A DNA stretch of 11,259 nucleotides from contig SMXJ01000099.1 in NCBI GenBank assembly GCA_004356305.1, forward strand, positions 1 through 11,259, read 5' to 3'. The DNA is from Bacteroidota bacterium (lineage in GTDB: Bacteria > Bacteroidota > Bacteroidia > Flavobacteriales > Flavobacteriaceae). The notes below the pieces were generated by a model. It was not told the DNA's origin, searched no databases, and was given only the letters and a program-made list of their open reading frames with translations. A program made the translations under genes and the position numbers. Positions 1 to 7,015 of the stretch are shown here, piece by piece; the stretch's first letter is position 1; each line of letters opens with the position of its first letter.

Positions 1-806
1 AGGATCTTAACGATCTCACTGCTATTGCCAAGAAAGATCACCTTGTCGTTAATTCCCAGGGTCTTACATAATTCTTTTGCATTTCTCTTTTCAGGGCCTT
101 CCCCAACCACAACGAGTTTTGAAGGCATGGCTTGATTAATCTTCGCGAATATTTCGATGACATCCGTAATGCGCTTTACAGGGCGTAGATTACTGATATG
201 AGTGATGATACGTTCATTCTCATCTGCCATCATTTCACGCTGGCAGTCGGTAAAATTGTGATCGTATTTGTCAAGGTTGATGAAATTGGGGACTACGTCT
301 ATTTCATTTTTAATATCGAATAAACGCATGGTGTCATCTTTTAGACTTTGAGATACCGAAGTCACTACATCACTTTCGTTGATACTGAAGGTCACTGCTG
401 TTTTATAAAAAGGATGGTTCCCAACCAAGGTTATGTCTGTACCATGCAAGGTGGTTACCATGGGAATATAAATTCCTTCTGCCTGAAGCATTTGCTTAGC
501 CATATATCCTGCATAGGCATGAGGGATCGCATAATGTACGTGTAAAAGGTCAATTTTGTATAGTTTTACCATATCAACCAACTTACTGGAAAGTGCCAAT
601 TCGTAGGGCTGATATTGAAACAGTGGATAATCGGGAACAGAAACTTCGTGAAAATGAATATTTATGGATAGTAATTCCAGACGCACAGGTTGCTTGTAGG
701 TAATAAAATGTATTTCATGACCACGCTCGGCAAGCTCAATTCCTAACTCCGTGGCCACTACGCCACTTCCTCCCCAGGTTGGGTAACAAACTATAGCTAT
801 TTTCAT
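1..806 (-). CDS. bshA: N-acetyl-alpha-D-glucosaminyl L-malate synthase BshA, partial (C-terminus beyond window)
   Basis: GT4-family glycosyltransferase (GT-B fold) that joins GlcNAc from UDP-GlcNAc to L-malate, the first step of bacillithiol synthesis in the cytoplasm. The product begins MKIAIVCYPTWGGSGVVATE, the typical BshA N-terminus with the glycine-rich nucleotide-sugar loop (residues 11-15). Further family motifs are HVHYAIPHA (89-97), TTLHGTDITLVG (118-129) and SNLRPVKR (205-212), followed by VVVGEGPE (232-239). The gene has 268 complete codons here; the family is usually about 380 residues, so roughly the last 110 are missing. The ATG at 806-804 is preceded by a purine-rich leader containing AAGGAG (825-820), about 13 bases upstream, which is farther than ideal for a ribosome binding site. 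It lies 68 bases after the GH3 fusion gene, on the same strand, and is probably co-transcribed with it. Identification is by motif recognition and is strong. Confidence 0.93.
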   Translation of the reverse strand, partial: MKIAIVCYPTWGGSGVVATELGIELAERGHEIHFITYKQPVRLELLSINIHFHEVSVPDYPLFQYQPYELALSSKLVDMVKLYKIDLLHVHYAIPHAYAGYMAKQMLQAEGIYIPMVTTLHGTDITLVGNHPFYKTAVTFSINESDVVTSVSQSLKDDTMRLFDIKNEIDVVPNFINLDKYDHNFTDCQREMMADENERIITHISNLRPVKRITDVIEIFAKINQAMPSKLVVVGEGPEKRNAKELCKTLGINDKVIFLGNSSEIVKI

Positions 807-874
807 TATTTTTTCTTCTCTCCTTCCGCTTCACCTGCTACTGCAAATTCCGAAGAACACCTTATTATCAATTG

Positions 875-3832
875 TTAATCTTCTATCATCACCTTTACTA
901 CTTCTACCCTATCTTCTCTAATAATTGCATCATATATCGCGGCCTGAATATTAGAACGTAAATTACTACTAATTATCATACGGTTATCTGCGGTTGGATA
1001 AGTTCGATTGGAAAGGAAAACATATACCACCTCTTGCTCAGGATCTGCCCAGGTAAAAGTGCCGGTGTAACCACTATGTCCAAAACTTGTCATAGATACA
1101 CAACCACAAGTTGGACCCTGATCCCCTAATTGAGGTTTGTCAAAACCGACTCCCCTACGTACGTCATTTTCACAATAATAGCATGTATTAAATGCGTCTA
1201 ACACCTCGGGTTTAAAATATCGTTTCCCTCCGTAATAGCCTTTCCAAAGATACATCTGCATCATTTTGGCCACATCGTTCGCATTACTGAACAATCCCGC
1301 ATGGCCACAAACTCCGCCCAACATTGCAGCACCTTGGTCGTGAACATAACCATGAACTTTCTGCATTCTGAAATAATCATCATATTCCGTGGGTGGGATG
1401 TCATCTTTATCAAATTTTGAGAGTGGGTTATAGGTTGTGTAATTCGCACCCAGATATCCATATATATTGCGTTGAACCAATTCATCAAGAGAAATTCCAT
1501 AAAATTCTTCCAGGTACTTCATCAATAAATAATAAGGTAGATCACTGTATTTATAGCCGGCCCTTTTCCGAAGATCACTGTCCTTGATCATCTCGAATAT
1601 ACTGTCCCTGTAATCCTTACGCATGTATAATTCATCGGCTACTTTAACAGGGAAAGCCTTATTCTTTTCACTAGCATAGTATTTTGTTGCAGGTAAACTG
1701 GTTACAGTGTCCATGGTATTACCATAAAAAGGGATCCAGGCTCTTAAACGCGCCGTATGGGTGAGCATTTGTTTTAATGTGATATTGGCTTTGTTGGAGT
1801 TTTTATATTCCGGTAGCATTTCTGAAATTTTCGTATCCATATTTATGACATCACGATCAAACAGCTCCATGATCATCGGCAATGTCGCCAGTATCTTTGT
1901 CAATGAAGCTAAATCATAAATGTCATTGCTCTTCACCCTGTTTTTTTTCTCCGGAGTATGATATCCAAAATTCTTTTGATAGATCACCTTGCCTTTTCGA
2001 GCCACCAGGATTTGGGCTCCCGGCATCATACCGGCCCAAACCCCTGCCTGCGCTAATTTGTCGATTTTCTTTAATTTCTCACTATCAACACCTACACTCT
2101 CTGCAACGCCATATTGCAACCTACCAATTGCCATGGTTTCCAGTGAAGTATGAACCGGAAAATCTTCTCCGATGGAAACCGGAAGTATCCCTTTTCCGGC
2201 TCGCGCTCCAAAAATCAGCTGTGCCGAAAGTTGTTGTGCCACTTTACTGTTTTGATAGGAAATTATTATCCCTTCAAAATTGGCTGTAGTTTTTATATCC
2301 AGCAGTGCATATGGTCGGGCAAAGACATCGAGTATGACCTTATTGGTGCGGGCTATTTCGTACAGCCAGACCAGTTCTTTATCCTTTAATTTATAGTCTT
2401 CCCAGGGATTGTCATTCGATTTATGGAATCCAATGATAACATAATCATACTTCTTCAATCGCCTTATATAGCCATCAAGATTATTCGATCTTATCCAATC
2501 GATACGACTGTACTTCCGAAGATATTTAAGGAATTCTCTACCACTATCATCCCCAAAATTGACATAAGCAATTTTCTTTTTCCGAAGATCCCGGATGGGC
2601 AATATCGCCGAATCATTCTTGATAATCGTTAGGGCCTTCTCCATGACTTCCTCCAACAATACGTTATCCATCGAAGTATTTAGATCTTCGACAAGATTTT
2701 CTAGATTCACCGGTTCAAAGTCATGAAGACCTACTTTATATTTTGCCTGCAGTATTTTTTTTACTGAGTGCTCCAGCCGTTCTTCGGTAATAGTCCCTTC
2801 CCGATATGCCAAAACCAACAATTTATGAGCTTTTGGAATGTCTTCAGAAATCAATAATATATCATTTCCGGCAAGAAAAGCTGCCAGATCTATCTCACCG
2901 GGTTCTTTGAAGTTCGAAACTCCTTTCATATTCAAGGCGTCTGTAAAAATAAGCCCGTTAAAGCCCATTTCACCCTTCAGTAAATTGGTCACTACATTTG
3001 TTGACAAGGAAGATGGGTAGCCGGATTCCGGTATGATGGACGGAATATTTAGGTGGGCCACCATGACACTGCTCAATCCTTCCTCGATGATCCTTTTATA
3101 TGGGTATAATTCTAATGAATCCAGCCTTTCTTTATCAAAAAATAGCGTTGGTAATGTTTTATGGGAGTCCATATCGGTATCACCATGTCCCGGAAAATGT
3201 TTGGCGCTGGCCAATACTCCGGCGTTTTGCATCCCTCTCATAAATGCGATGGCTTTTTCCGTTACGTTCTCTTTATCTTCACCAAAAGAGCGATTGCCAA
3301 TAATTGGGTTATTGGGATTGGTATTAATATCGACCACAGGTGCGAAATTGAAATGTACCCCTAGCCTTTTAGAATGATCTCCTATTCGTTTTCCAACTTG
3401 TTCAATTAGGTCATTGTCTTTAACAGCCCCTAAGGTCATGTTCCAGGGGTAGGCAAAAGTAGAATCCAGCCGCATTGCCAGCCCCCATTCGGCATCCATT
3501 CCTACCAGTAATTTGGTTTTTGCCAGGGCTTGAAACTCATTATTGAGTTTCGCTTGACGTTTGGGGCCTCCTTTGGAAAAGATCACCCCTCCTATATAAT
3601 AATCCTTTATCAGGTCTTTTACTTTGTTTGTTTTGAGTTTTGGGTCGCTGGAAAATACATCGGCCATAAAGAGCTGGCCAACTTTTTCCTGCAGGCTCAT
3701 ATTTCCATAGATACTATCTACCCATTTTTTTTGATCTTCGAAGTCATCGAAGACGATCAACGGATTAATTTGTTGAGAAAAACTGAAGAAAAAGGTAAAA
3801 ATAAAAAGTGAGGTCGCTACTAATCGCTTCAT
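875..3832 (-). CDS. Exported GH3 beta-N-acetylglucosaminidase fused to a serine hydrolase (beta-lactamase class C fold)
   Basis: Two-enzyme fusion of 985 residues. Residues 1-20 are a signal peptide (MKRLVATSLFIFTFFFSFSQ), so the protein is exported to the periplasm or outer surface. Residues about 35-370 form a GH3 TIM barrel with the NagZ signature KHFPGHGDTDMDSH (211-224). D222 and H224 match the Asp-His acid/base dyad known from Bacillus NagZ, and D298 in FTDAL is the likely nucleophile. Residues about 400-565 look like the alpha/beta C-terminal GH3 domain (PYALLD; GKGILPVSI). Residues about 575-970 are a serine-hydrolase (S12/class C) domain with S643-L-T-K646, Y762-S-D764 and H919-S-G921. 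An HxG third motif is more typical of esterases and aminopeptidases than of true beta-lactamases (KTG). A role in trimming peptidoglycan fragments is inferred from NagZ-type chemistry; antibiotic hydrolysis is not supported. C884, C887, C909 and C911 cluster near the HSG motif. The gene lies 19 bases after its upstream neighbour. Fusions of this kind occur widely in Bacteroidetes. Confidence 0.9.
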   Translation of the reverse strand: MKRLVATSLFIFTFFFSFSQQINPLIVFDDFEDQKKWVDSIYGNMSLQEKVGQLFMADVFSSDPKLKTNKVKDLIKDYYIGGVIFSKGGPKRQAKLNNEFQALAKTKLLVGMDAEWGLAMRLDSTFAYPWNMTLGAVKDNDLIEQVGKRIGDHSKRLGVHFNFAPVVDINTNPNNPIIGNRSFGEDKENVTEKAIAFMRGMQNAGVLASAKHFPGHGDTDMDSHKTLPTLFFDKERLDSLELYPYKRIIEEGLSSVMVAHLNIPSIIPESGYPSSLSTNVVTNLLKGEMGFNGLIFTDALNMKGVSNFKEPGEIDLAAFLAGNDILLISEDIPKAHKLLVLAYREGTITEERLEHSVKKILQAKYKVGLHDFEPVNLENLVEDLNTSMDNVLLEEVMEKALTIIKNDSAILPIRDLRKKKIAYVNFGDDSGREFLKYLRKYSRIDWIRSNNLDGYIRRLKKYDYVIIGFHKSNDNPWEDYKLKDKELVWLYEIARTNKVILDVFARPYALLDIKTTANFEGIIISYQNSKVAQQLSAQLIFGARAGKGILPVSIGEDFPVHTSLETMAIGRLQYGVAESVGVDSEKLKKIDKLAQAGVWAGMMPGAQILVARKGKVIYQKNFGYHTPEKKNRVKSNDIYDLASLTKILATLPMIMELFDRDVINMDTKISEMLPEYKNSNKANITLKQMLTHTARLRAWIPFYGNTMDTVTSLPATKYYASEKNKAFPVKVADELYMRKDYRDSIFEMIKDSDLRKRAGYKYSDLPYYLLMKYLEEFYGISLDELVQRNIYGYLGANYTTYNPLSKFDKDDIPPTEYDDYFRMQKVHGYVHDQGAAMLGGVCGHAGLFSNANDVAKMMQMYLWKGYYGGKRYFKPEVLDAFNTCYYCENDVRRGVGFDKPQLGDQGPTCGCVSMTSFGHSGYTGTFTWADPEQEVVYVFLSNRTYPTADNRMIISSNLRSNIQAAIYDAIIREDRVEVVKVMIED

Positions 3833-3851
3833 AGAACTAAAGTAACAAAAA

Positions 3852-4337
3852 CTATGCTAAAAAGCGGCTGTGCCAACTATCTTTAGCCGGCACTTCCCAA
3901 TGTTCGAGGTATTCAGCTTTTGTATTTACCAAATTATTGAAAACCACCGTGTTTCGGGAGACTGAGCGATTTTTAGCCATTTTTTTAAAATCGGAAAGAG
4001 ACTTGTGAGCGATAAATTCACCATTGTAAAAGGTCACATTCATCTTATCAAGCAAGTCTACATTCATATCTTGTTCCAATGACTGAATAAAATTCACCGA
4101 AGCATCGATACTGCAACCCGAAGCCGATGCGTTAGCTTGATTAAGGCCGATCACTATAAAACGGTTGTACTTAATTTCAAAACCCGCTTCAAGATCGTCA
4201 CCGTGAGCGGTCCACTGTTTCAAGAATTCATCGGTTTTGTCAGAAATCGAACTCACTTCATCCTCAGAAAATTTTCTATTGGATTGGTATATCCAAATCC
4301 TTGAATTGTTTGGGAGGGTGTTAAATTCTACCAGCAT
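3852..4337 (-). CDS. Conserved protein of unknown function (not an ABC ATPase)
   Basis: A 161-residue soluble protein with no signal peptide or membrane segment. From memory, homologues in Flavobacteriia are often labelled 'ABC transporter ATPase', but none of the hallmarks is present: no Walker A (GxxGxGKS/T), no LSGGQ signature, and the length is far below an ABC domain. What can be seen is a mixed alpha/beta sequence with SRIWIYQSNRKF (12-23), a central FEIKYNRFIVIGLNQ strand region (53-67), ASASGCSID (70-78, single cysteine C75), DLLDKMNVTFYNGEFI (94-109) and an aromatic C-terminal tail HWEVPAKDSWHSRF (146-159). The stretches resemble a compact, conserved cytoplasmic fold. It follows the CCG Fe-S gene by 79 bases and precedes the GH3 fusion by 19 bases, so it probably belongs to the same transcript. 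I do not recognise a function. Confidence 0.85.
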   Translation of the reverse strand: MLVEFNTLPNNSRIWIYQSNRKFSEDEVSSISDKTDEFLKQWTAHGDDLEAGFEIKYNRFIVIGLNQANASASGCSIDASVNFIQSLEQDMNVDLLDKMNVTFYNGEFIAHKSLSDFKKMAKNRSVSRNTVVFNNLVNTKAEYLEHWEVPAKDSWHSRFLA

Positions 4338-4416
4338 GTTTTCTATCTATCCGAATTAGGGTTTTATTACCCACAATGTACGTAAAGTATTTCACAAAAC
4401 AGCTGAAGATATTTTG

Positions 4417-5208
4417 CTAAAGATCTGCAGCATTCGCGATTAATTCGGTGATGTCCATCACGGCAATACTGTCTTCTTTTTCTTTCGCTTTAATACCGTC
4501 GGTCATCATGGTATTGCAAAAAGGACAACCCGTGGCAATAATTTCGGGATTAGTTTCTATAGCTTCTTCGGTTCTTTCAATATTAATCTCCTTGGTTCCT
4601 TTTTCGGGTTCTTTGAACATTTGAGCTCCCCCGGCGCCACAGCACAATCCGCGGGATTTACTGCGTTTCATCTCTATCAATTCCACTTCCAATTTCTGAA
4701 GTAATTCACGGGGTGCTTCGTATTCATTATTCGCTCTTCCCAGATAACAGGGATCATGGAAAGTGATGCGTTTTCCCTTATACTTTCCTCCTTCCACCTT
4801 AAGCCTTCCCTCATTTATTAACGCCCTGAGGAATTGGGTATGATGCATCACTTCATAGTTTCCGCCTAATTCAGGATATTCATTTTTAAAGGTATTGAAG
4901 CAGTGCGGACAGGTGGTTACAATTTTCTTAATGGCATATCCATCCAGCACCTGGATATTTGCCATTGCCTGCATTTGGAACAAAAATTCGTTTCCGGCTC
5001 TTTTAGCAGGATCTCCGGTACAACTTTCTTCGGTGCCTAGCACCGCGAAATCTATTCCGGCCTTATTCAATAGTTTAGCGAAGGCCTTGGAAATTTTTTT
5101 AGCTCTGTCGTCAAAGCTCCCGGCACAACCCACCCAAAATAAAACTTCGGGGGTTTTACCTTGCGCCAAATACTCGGCCATTGTAGGAACTTTTATCTTT
5201 TCACTCAT
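4417..5208 (-). CDS. CCG-domain (HdrB/GlpC-like) Fe-S binding oxidoreductase subunit
   Basis: A 263-residue soluble protein with two cysteine-rich (CCG) repeats, as in heterodisulfide reductase HdrB/HdrD, GlpC and LutA. Repeat 1 has C28 (VGCAG), C63 in ESCTGDPAKR, and C100-P-H-C103. Repeat 2 has C154 (HDPCYLGR), C189-C190-G (LCCGAGG) and C228-P-F-C231. Repeat 1 lacks the doubled cysteine (SCTG in place of CCG), while repeat 2 is complete, so only the second site is likely to bind the unusual HdrB-type cluster. Such subunits pass electrons to or from a small substrate or quinone pool and usually work with a partner carrying two 4Fe-4S clusters. That partner is probably the membrane protein encoded at 7015-5696, with the small HAD gene in between. 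It starts at ATG 5208-5206, 10 bases after the HAD gene stop. No flavin oxidase or LutC-like gene is nearby, so neither a lactate nor a glycerol-3-phosphate role can be assigned. Confidence 0.88.
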   Translation of the reverse strand: MSEKIKVPTMAEYLAQGKTPEVLFWVGCAGSFDDRAKKISKAFAKLLNKAGIDFAVLGTEESCTGDPAKRAGNEFLFQMQAMANIQVLDGYAIKKIVTTCPHCFNTFKNEYPELGGNYEVMHHTQFLRALINEGRLKVEGGKYKGKRITFHDPCYLGRANNEYEAPRELLQKLEVELIEMKRSKSRGLCCGAGGAQMFKEPEKGTKEINIERTEEAIETNPEIIATGCPFCNTMMTDGIKAKEKEDSIAVMDITELIANAADL

Positions 5209-5218
5209 CTTTTATATT

Positions 5219-5653
5219 CTAATCCTTGAATACCTGAATTGTCACATTCTTATCCACCAGATCGGTGAACTTGCCTTTATAACGGGTTGCTTTCACCAAG
5301 TGGTTGTCCACCCAATGGTAGTTCCCTCCGCGGGGTTTTCCCATCAACATGGTATGGTACTTAAAACCATGTTTTTTGAGCCATGCTTCGGTAATTTCTC
5401 TATGTCCTTCCGTTCGGGAAGTAAAAAAACAGATGATATGTCCTTCGTCGTACCATTTATTGAGTGTTTTTAAAGCGTCCGTATAGACAGCAGCTGTTGC
5501 CATTCGTTCAGGTTCTTCATTGGGAATGTCTTTGCAAACCGTTCCGTCAATATCTATTAAATAGTTTGTAATTCCTTCTGGTAAAACAGGGCTTACCGTT
5601 TCTCCCTGCTCTACTTTTTCATGGAGTATCTTTTCAACCTCTTCCTTTTTCAT
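5219..5653 (-). CDS. Small HAD-superfamily hydrolase (predicted phosphatase)
   Basis: A 144-residue cytoplasmic protein with HAD phosphohydrolase motifs. Motif I is YLIDIDGTVC, with D34 as the expected nucleophile and D36 as the acid/base. Motif II is CFFTSRTEGHR (75-85), with S79 in the Thr/Ser position. K106 in MGKPRGGNYHW is a candidate motif III lysine, and D116 (WVDN) a candidate metal-binding motif IV. There is no room for a cap domain between motifs I and II beyond a short helical insert, so it should be a minimal capless HAD acting on an exposed phosphate. From memory, homologues are sometimes annotated 'phosphoheptose isomerase'; nothing here resembles the SIS fold of GmhA, so that label looks wrong. 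It sits between the two Fe-S genes, 42 bases after the membrane subunit and 10 bases before the CCG subunit. Substrate unknown. Confidence 0.85.
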   Translation of the reverse strand: MKKEEVEKILHEKVEQGETVSPVLPEGITNYLIDIDGTVCKDIPNEEPERMATAAVYTDALKTLNKWYDEGHIICFFTSRTEGHREITEAWLKKHGFKYHTMLMGKPRGGNYHWVDNHLVKATRYKGKFTDLVDKNVTIQVFKD

Positions 5654-5695
5654 TTAAAATTTTATTTTTGGTTATTAGCTAAATATTTCTCTTGA

Positions 5696-7015
5696 TCATT
5701 CATTTATCCAATTCGCCCTATCCATTTGGTTAAATGGCCAGGGAGCTGCATTGTTCTCGATATTGGTCATTGTTACATTCAATTCAGTAGGTGCCGCAGA
5801 TTGCTCCATCACCAAATATTGCCGCATTTCCATAATAATGGCGAGCGGATCAATACTAACCGGACAGGCTTCCACGCAAGCGTTACATGTCGTACACGCC
5901 CATAGTTCCTCGCGAGTGATATAATCGTCTAATAATTGTTTTCCATCGGGTTCGAATGTACCATTTTTATCAATATTAGCGGCCACTTCTTCCAATCGGT
6001 CGCGAGTGTCCATCATGATCTTTCGTGGTGATAATTTCTTGCCGGTTTGATTTGCCGGACATTCATTGGTGCAGCGACCACATTCTGTACAGGTGTATGC
6101 ATTCAACAGTTGGATAGTGGTCAAATCCATAACATCACTCGCTCCAAACTTGGCAGGTGTTTCCATTCCTTCGGTCGGTGCTGCATAGGGGTCGGCCGTT
6201 GGATCCATCATCAATTTTACTTCTCTGGTAACCGCCTCCAGGTTCTTAAACTTCCCGTTTGGGGTCAATTTTCCGTAGTACACATTGGGAAATGCCAATA
6301 GTATATGAAGATGTTTGCTGAAATATAAATAATTAAGGAATATTAATATCCCGATAATATGCATCCACCAGGCAGTTCTTTCAATGATGATCAAGGTTGC
6401 TTCCGAATAATTGTCGATGAGTGGTAATAAATACCGACTCACAGGAAACAGTCCGGCAGACACGTAATGCTCCGTACCAAGAGTCTGTAACTGCAGGTCA
6501 AACGCATTCATGGTTAGGAAAAGTGTCATTATGGCGACTTCAAAATAGAGAATGATATTTGCATCATTTCTGGGCCAGCCCTTCATTTCGGGGTTAAAGA
6601 AGCGTTTGAGTCTTTGAACATTTCGGCGTAGCCAAAAAACTATCACAGCTACCAGCACTAATATGGCTAACATCTCAAAAGAGGCGATCAAATAATCGTA
6701 TGCCACTCCAAAAAATGAAAATATCCGGTGAGTGCCCAACAATCCGTCAATCATAATTTCCAGTACCTCTATGTTGATAATAACGAAACCAAGATAGACT
6801 ATAATATGCATGAGGCCGGAAATGGGGCGTACCGTCATTTTAGATTGTCCTAAGGCAATACGGAATACATTCTTCCATCGTTCTTTCTTGTTATCCGATG
6901 CATCTACCTTCTGCCCCAGCCTGATATTGCGAATGATTTTACGAATATTTCTGGTGAAATAACCAATGCCTAAAACCAGAACGATCAGAAAAATAATGTT
7001 GGGAAGGTATTGCAT
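5696..7015 (-). CDS. Membrane-anchored Fe-S oxidoreductase subunit with two 4Fe-4S clusters
   Basis: A 439-residue protein with an N-terminal membrane domain and a C-terminal ferredoxin-like domain. Membrane segments are visible at about 4-20, 66-90, 103-128, 153-172 and 212-232. Cluster motif 1 is C309-x2-C312-x2-C315-x3-C319-P and motif 2 is C374-x2-C377-x2-C380-x3-C384-P, both standard 4Fe-4S sites as in HdrC/GlpC and succinate dehydrogenase-like subunits. The membrane part resembles a NarI/HdrE-type cytochrome b; H70, H95, H219, H235 and H237 lie in or next to membrane segments and are candidate heme ligands. The clusters should face the cytoplasm, passing electrons between the quinone pool and the CCG subunit encoded two genes later. 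Its ATG overlaps the stop codon of the MCE gene by one base (TAATG), which suggests coupled translation. The partner substrate is unknown. The fused membrane plus Fe-S architecture is clear from sequence; the complex is inferred. Confidence 0.87.
   Translation of the reverse strand: MQYLPNIIFLIVLVLGIGYFTRNIRKIIRNIRLGQKVDASDNKKERWKNVFRIALGQSKMTVRPISGLMHIIVYLGFVIINIEVLEIMIDGLLGTHRIFSFFGVAYDYLIASFEMLAILVLVAVIVFWLRRNVQRLKRFFNPEMKGWPRNDANIILYFEVAIMTLFLTMNAFDLQLQTLGTEHYVSAGLFPVSRYLLPLIDNYSEATLIIIERTAWWMHIIGILIFLNYLYFSKHLHILLAFPNVYYGKLTPNGKFKNLEAVTREVKLMMDPTADPYAAPTEGMETPAKFGASDVMDLTTIQLLNAYTCTECGRCTNECPANQTGKKLSPRKIMMDTRDRLEEVAANIDKNGTFEPDGKQLLDDYITREELWACTTCNACVEACPVSIDPLAIIMEMRQYLVMEQSAAPTELNVTMTNIENNAAPWPFNQMDRANWINE

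Noticed and set aside
820..825. AAGGAG Shine-Dalgarno-like hexamer before bshA
   Set aside because: It is about 13 bases from the ATG, lies in a purine-rich stretch that may be protein-coding in the GH3 frame, and Bacteroidetes rarely rely on such sites.
1882..2289. A 135-codon plus-strand open frame
   Set aside because: Antisense to the GH3/serine hydrolase gene, with low-complexity Ser/Leu/Pro-rich translation and no motifs; a shadow frame.
3033..3377. A 114-codon plus-strand open frame
   Set aside because: Fully antisense to the conserved GH3 catalytic motif region, and so explained by that gene.
3846..3880. Possible promoter for the GH3 fusion (TTG, 19 bases, TAGTTTTTG on the minus strand)
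   Set aside because: The -7 box has an extra base and overlaps the stop codon of the upstream gene, and the other box is only TTG; too weak to call, although an internal promoter is possible.
4359..4372. Small inverted repeat GGGTTTTATTACCC in the 79-base gap before the unknown-function gene
   Set aside because: Only a four-base-pair stem and no T-run afterwards on the minus strand; not a credible terminator.
4895..5473. A 192-codon open frame on the plus strand
   Set aside because: It lies antisense across the CCG and HAD genes, both of which have clear family motifs; its translation shows no recognisable domain.
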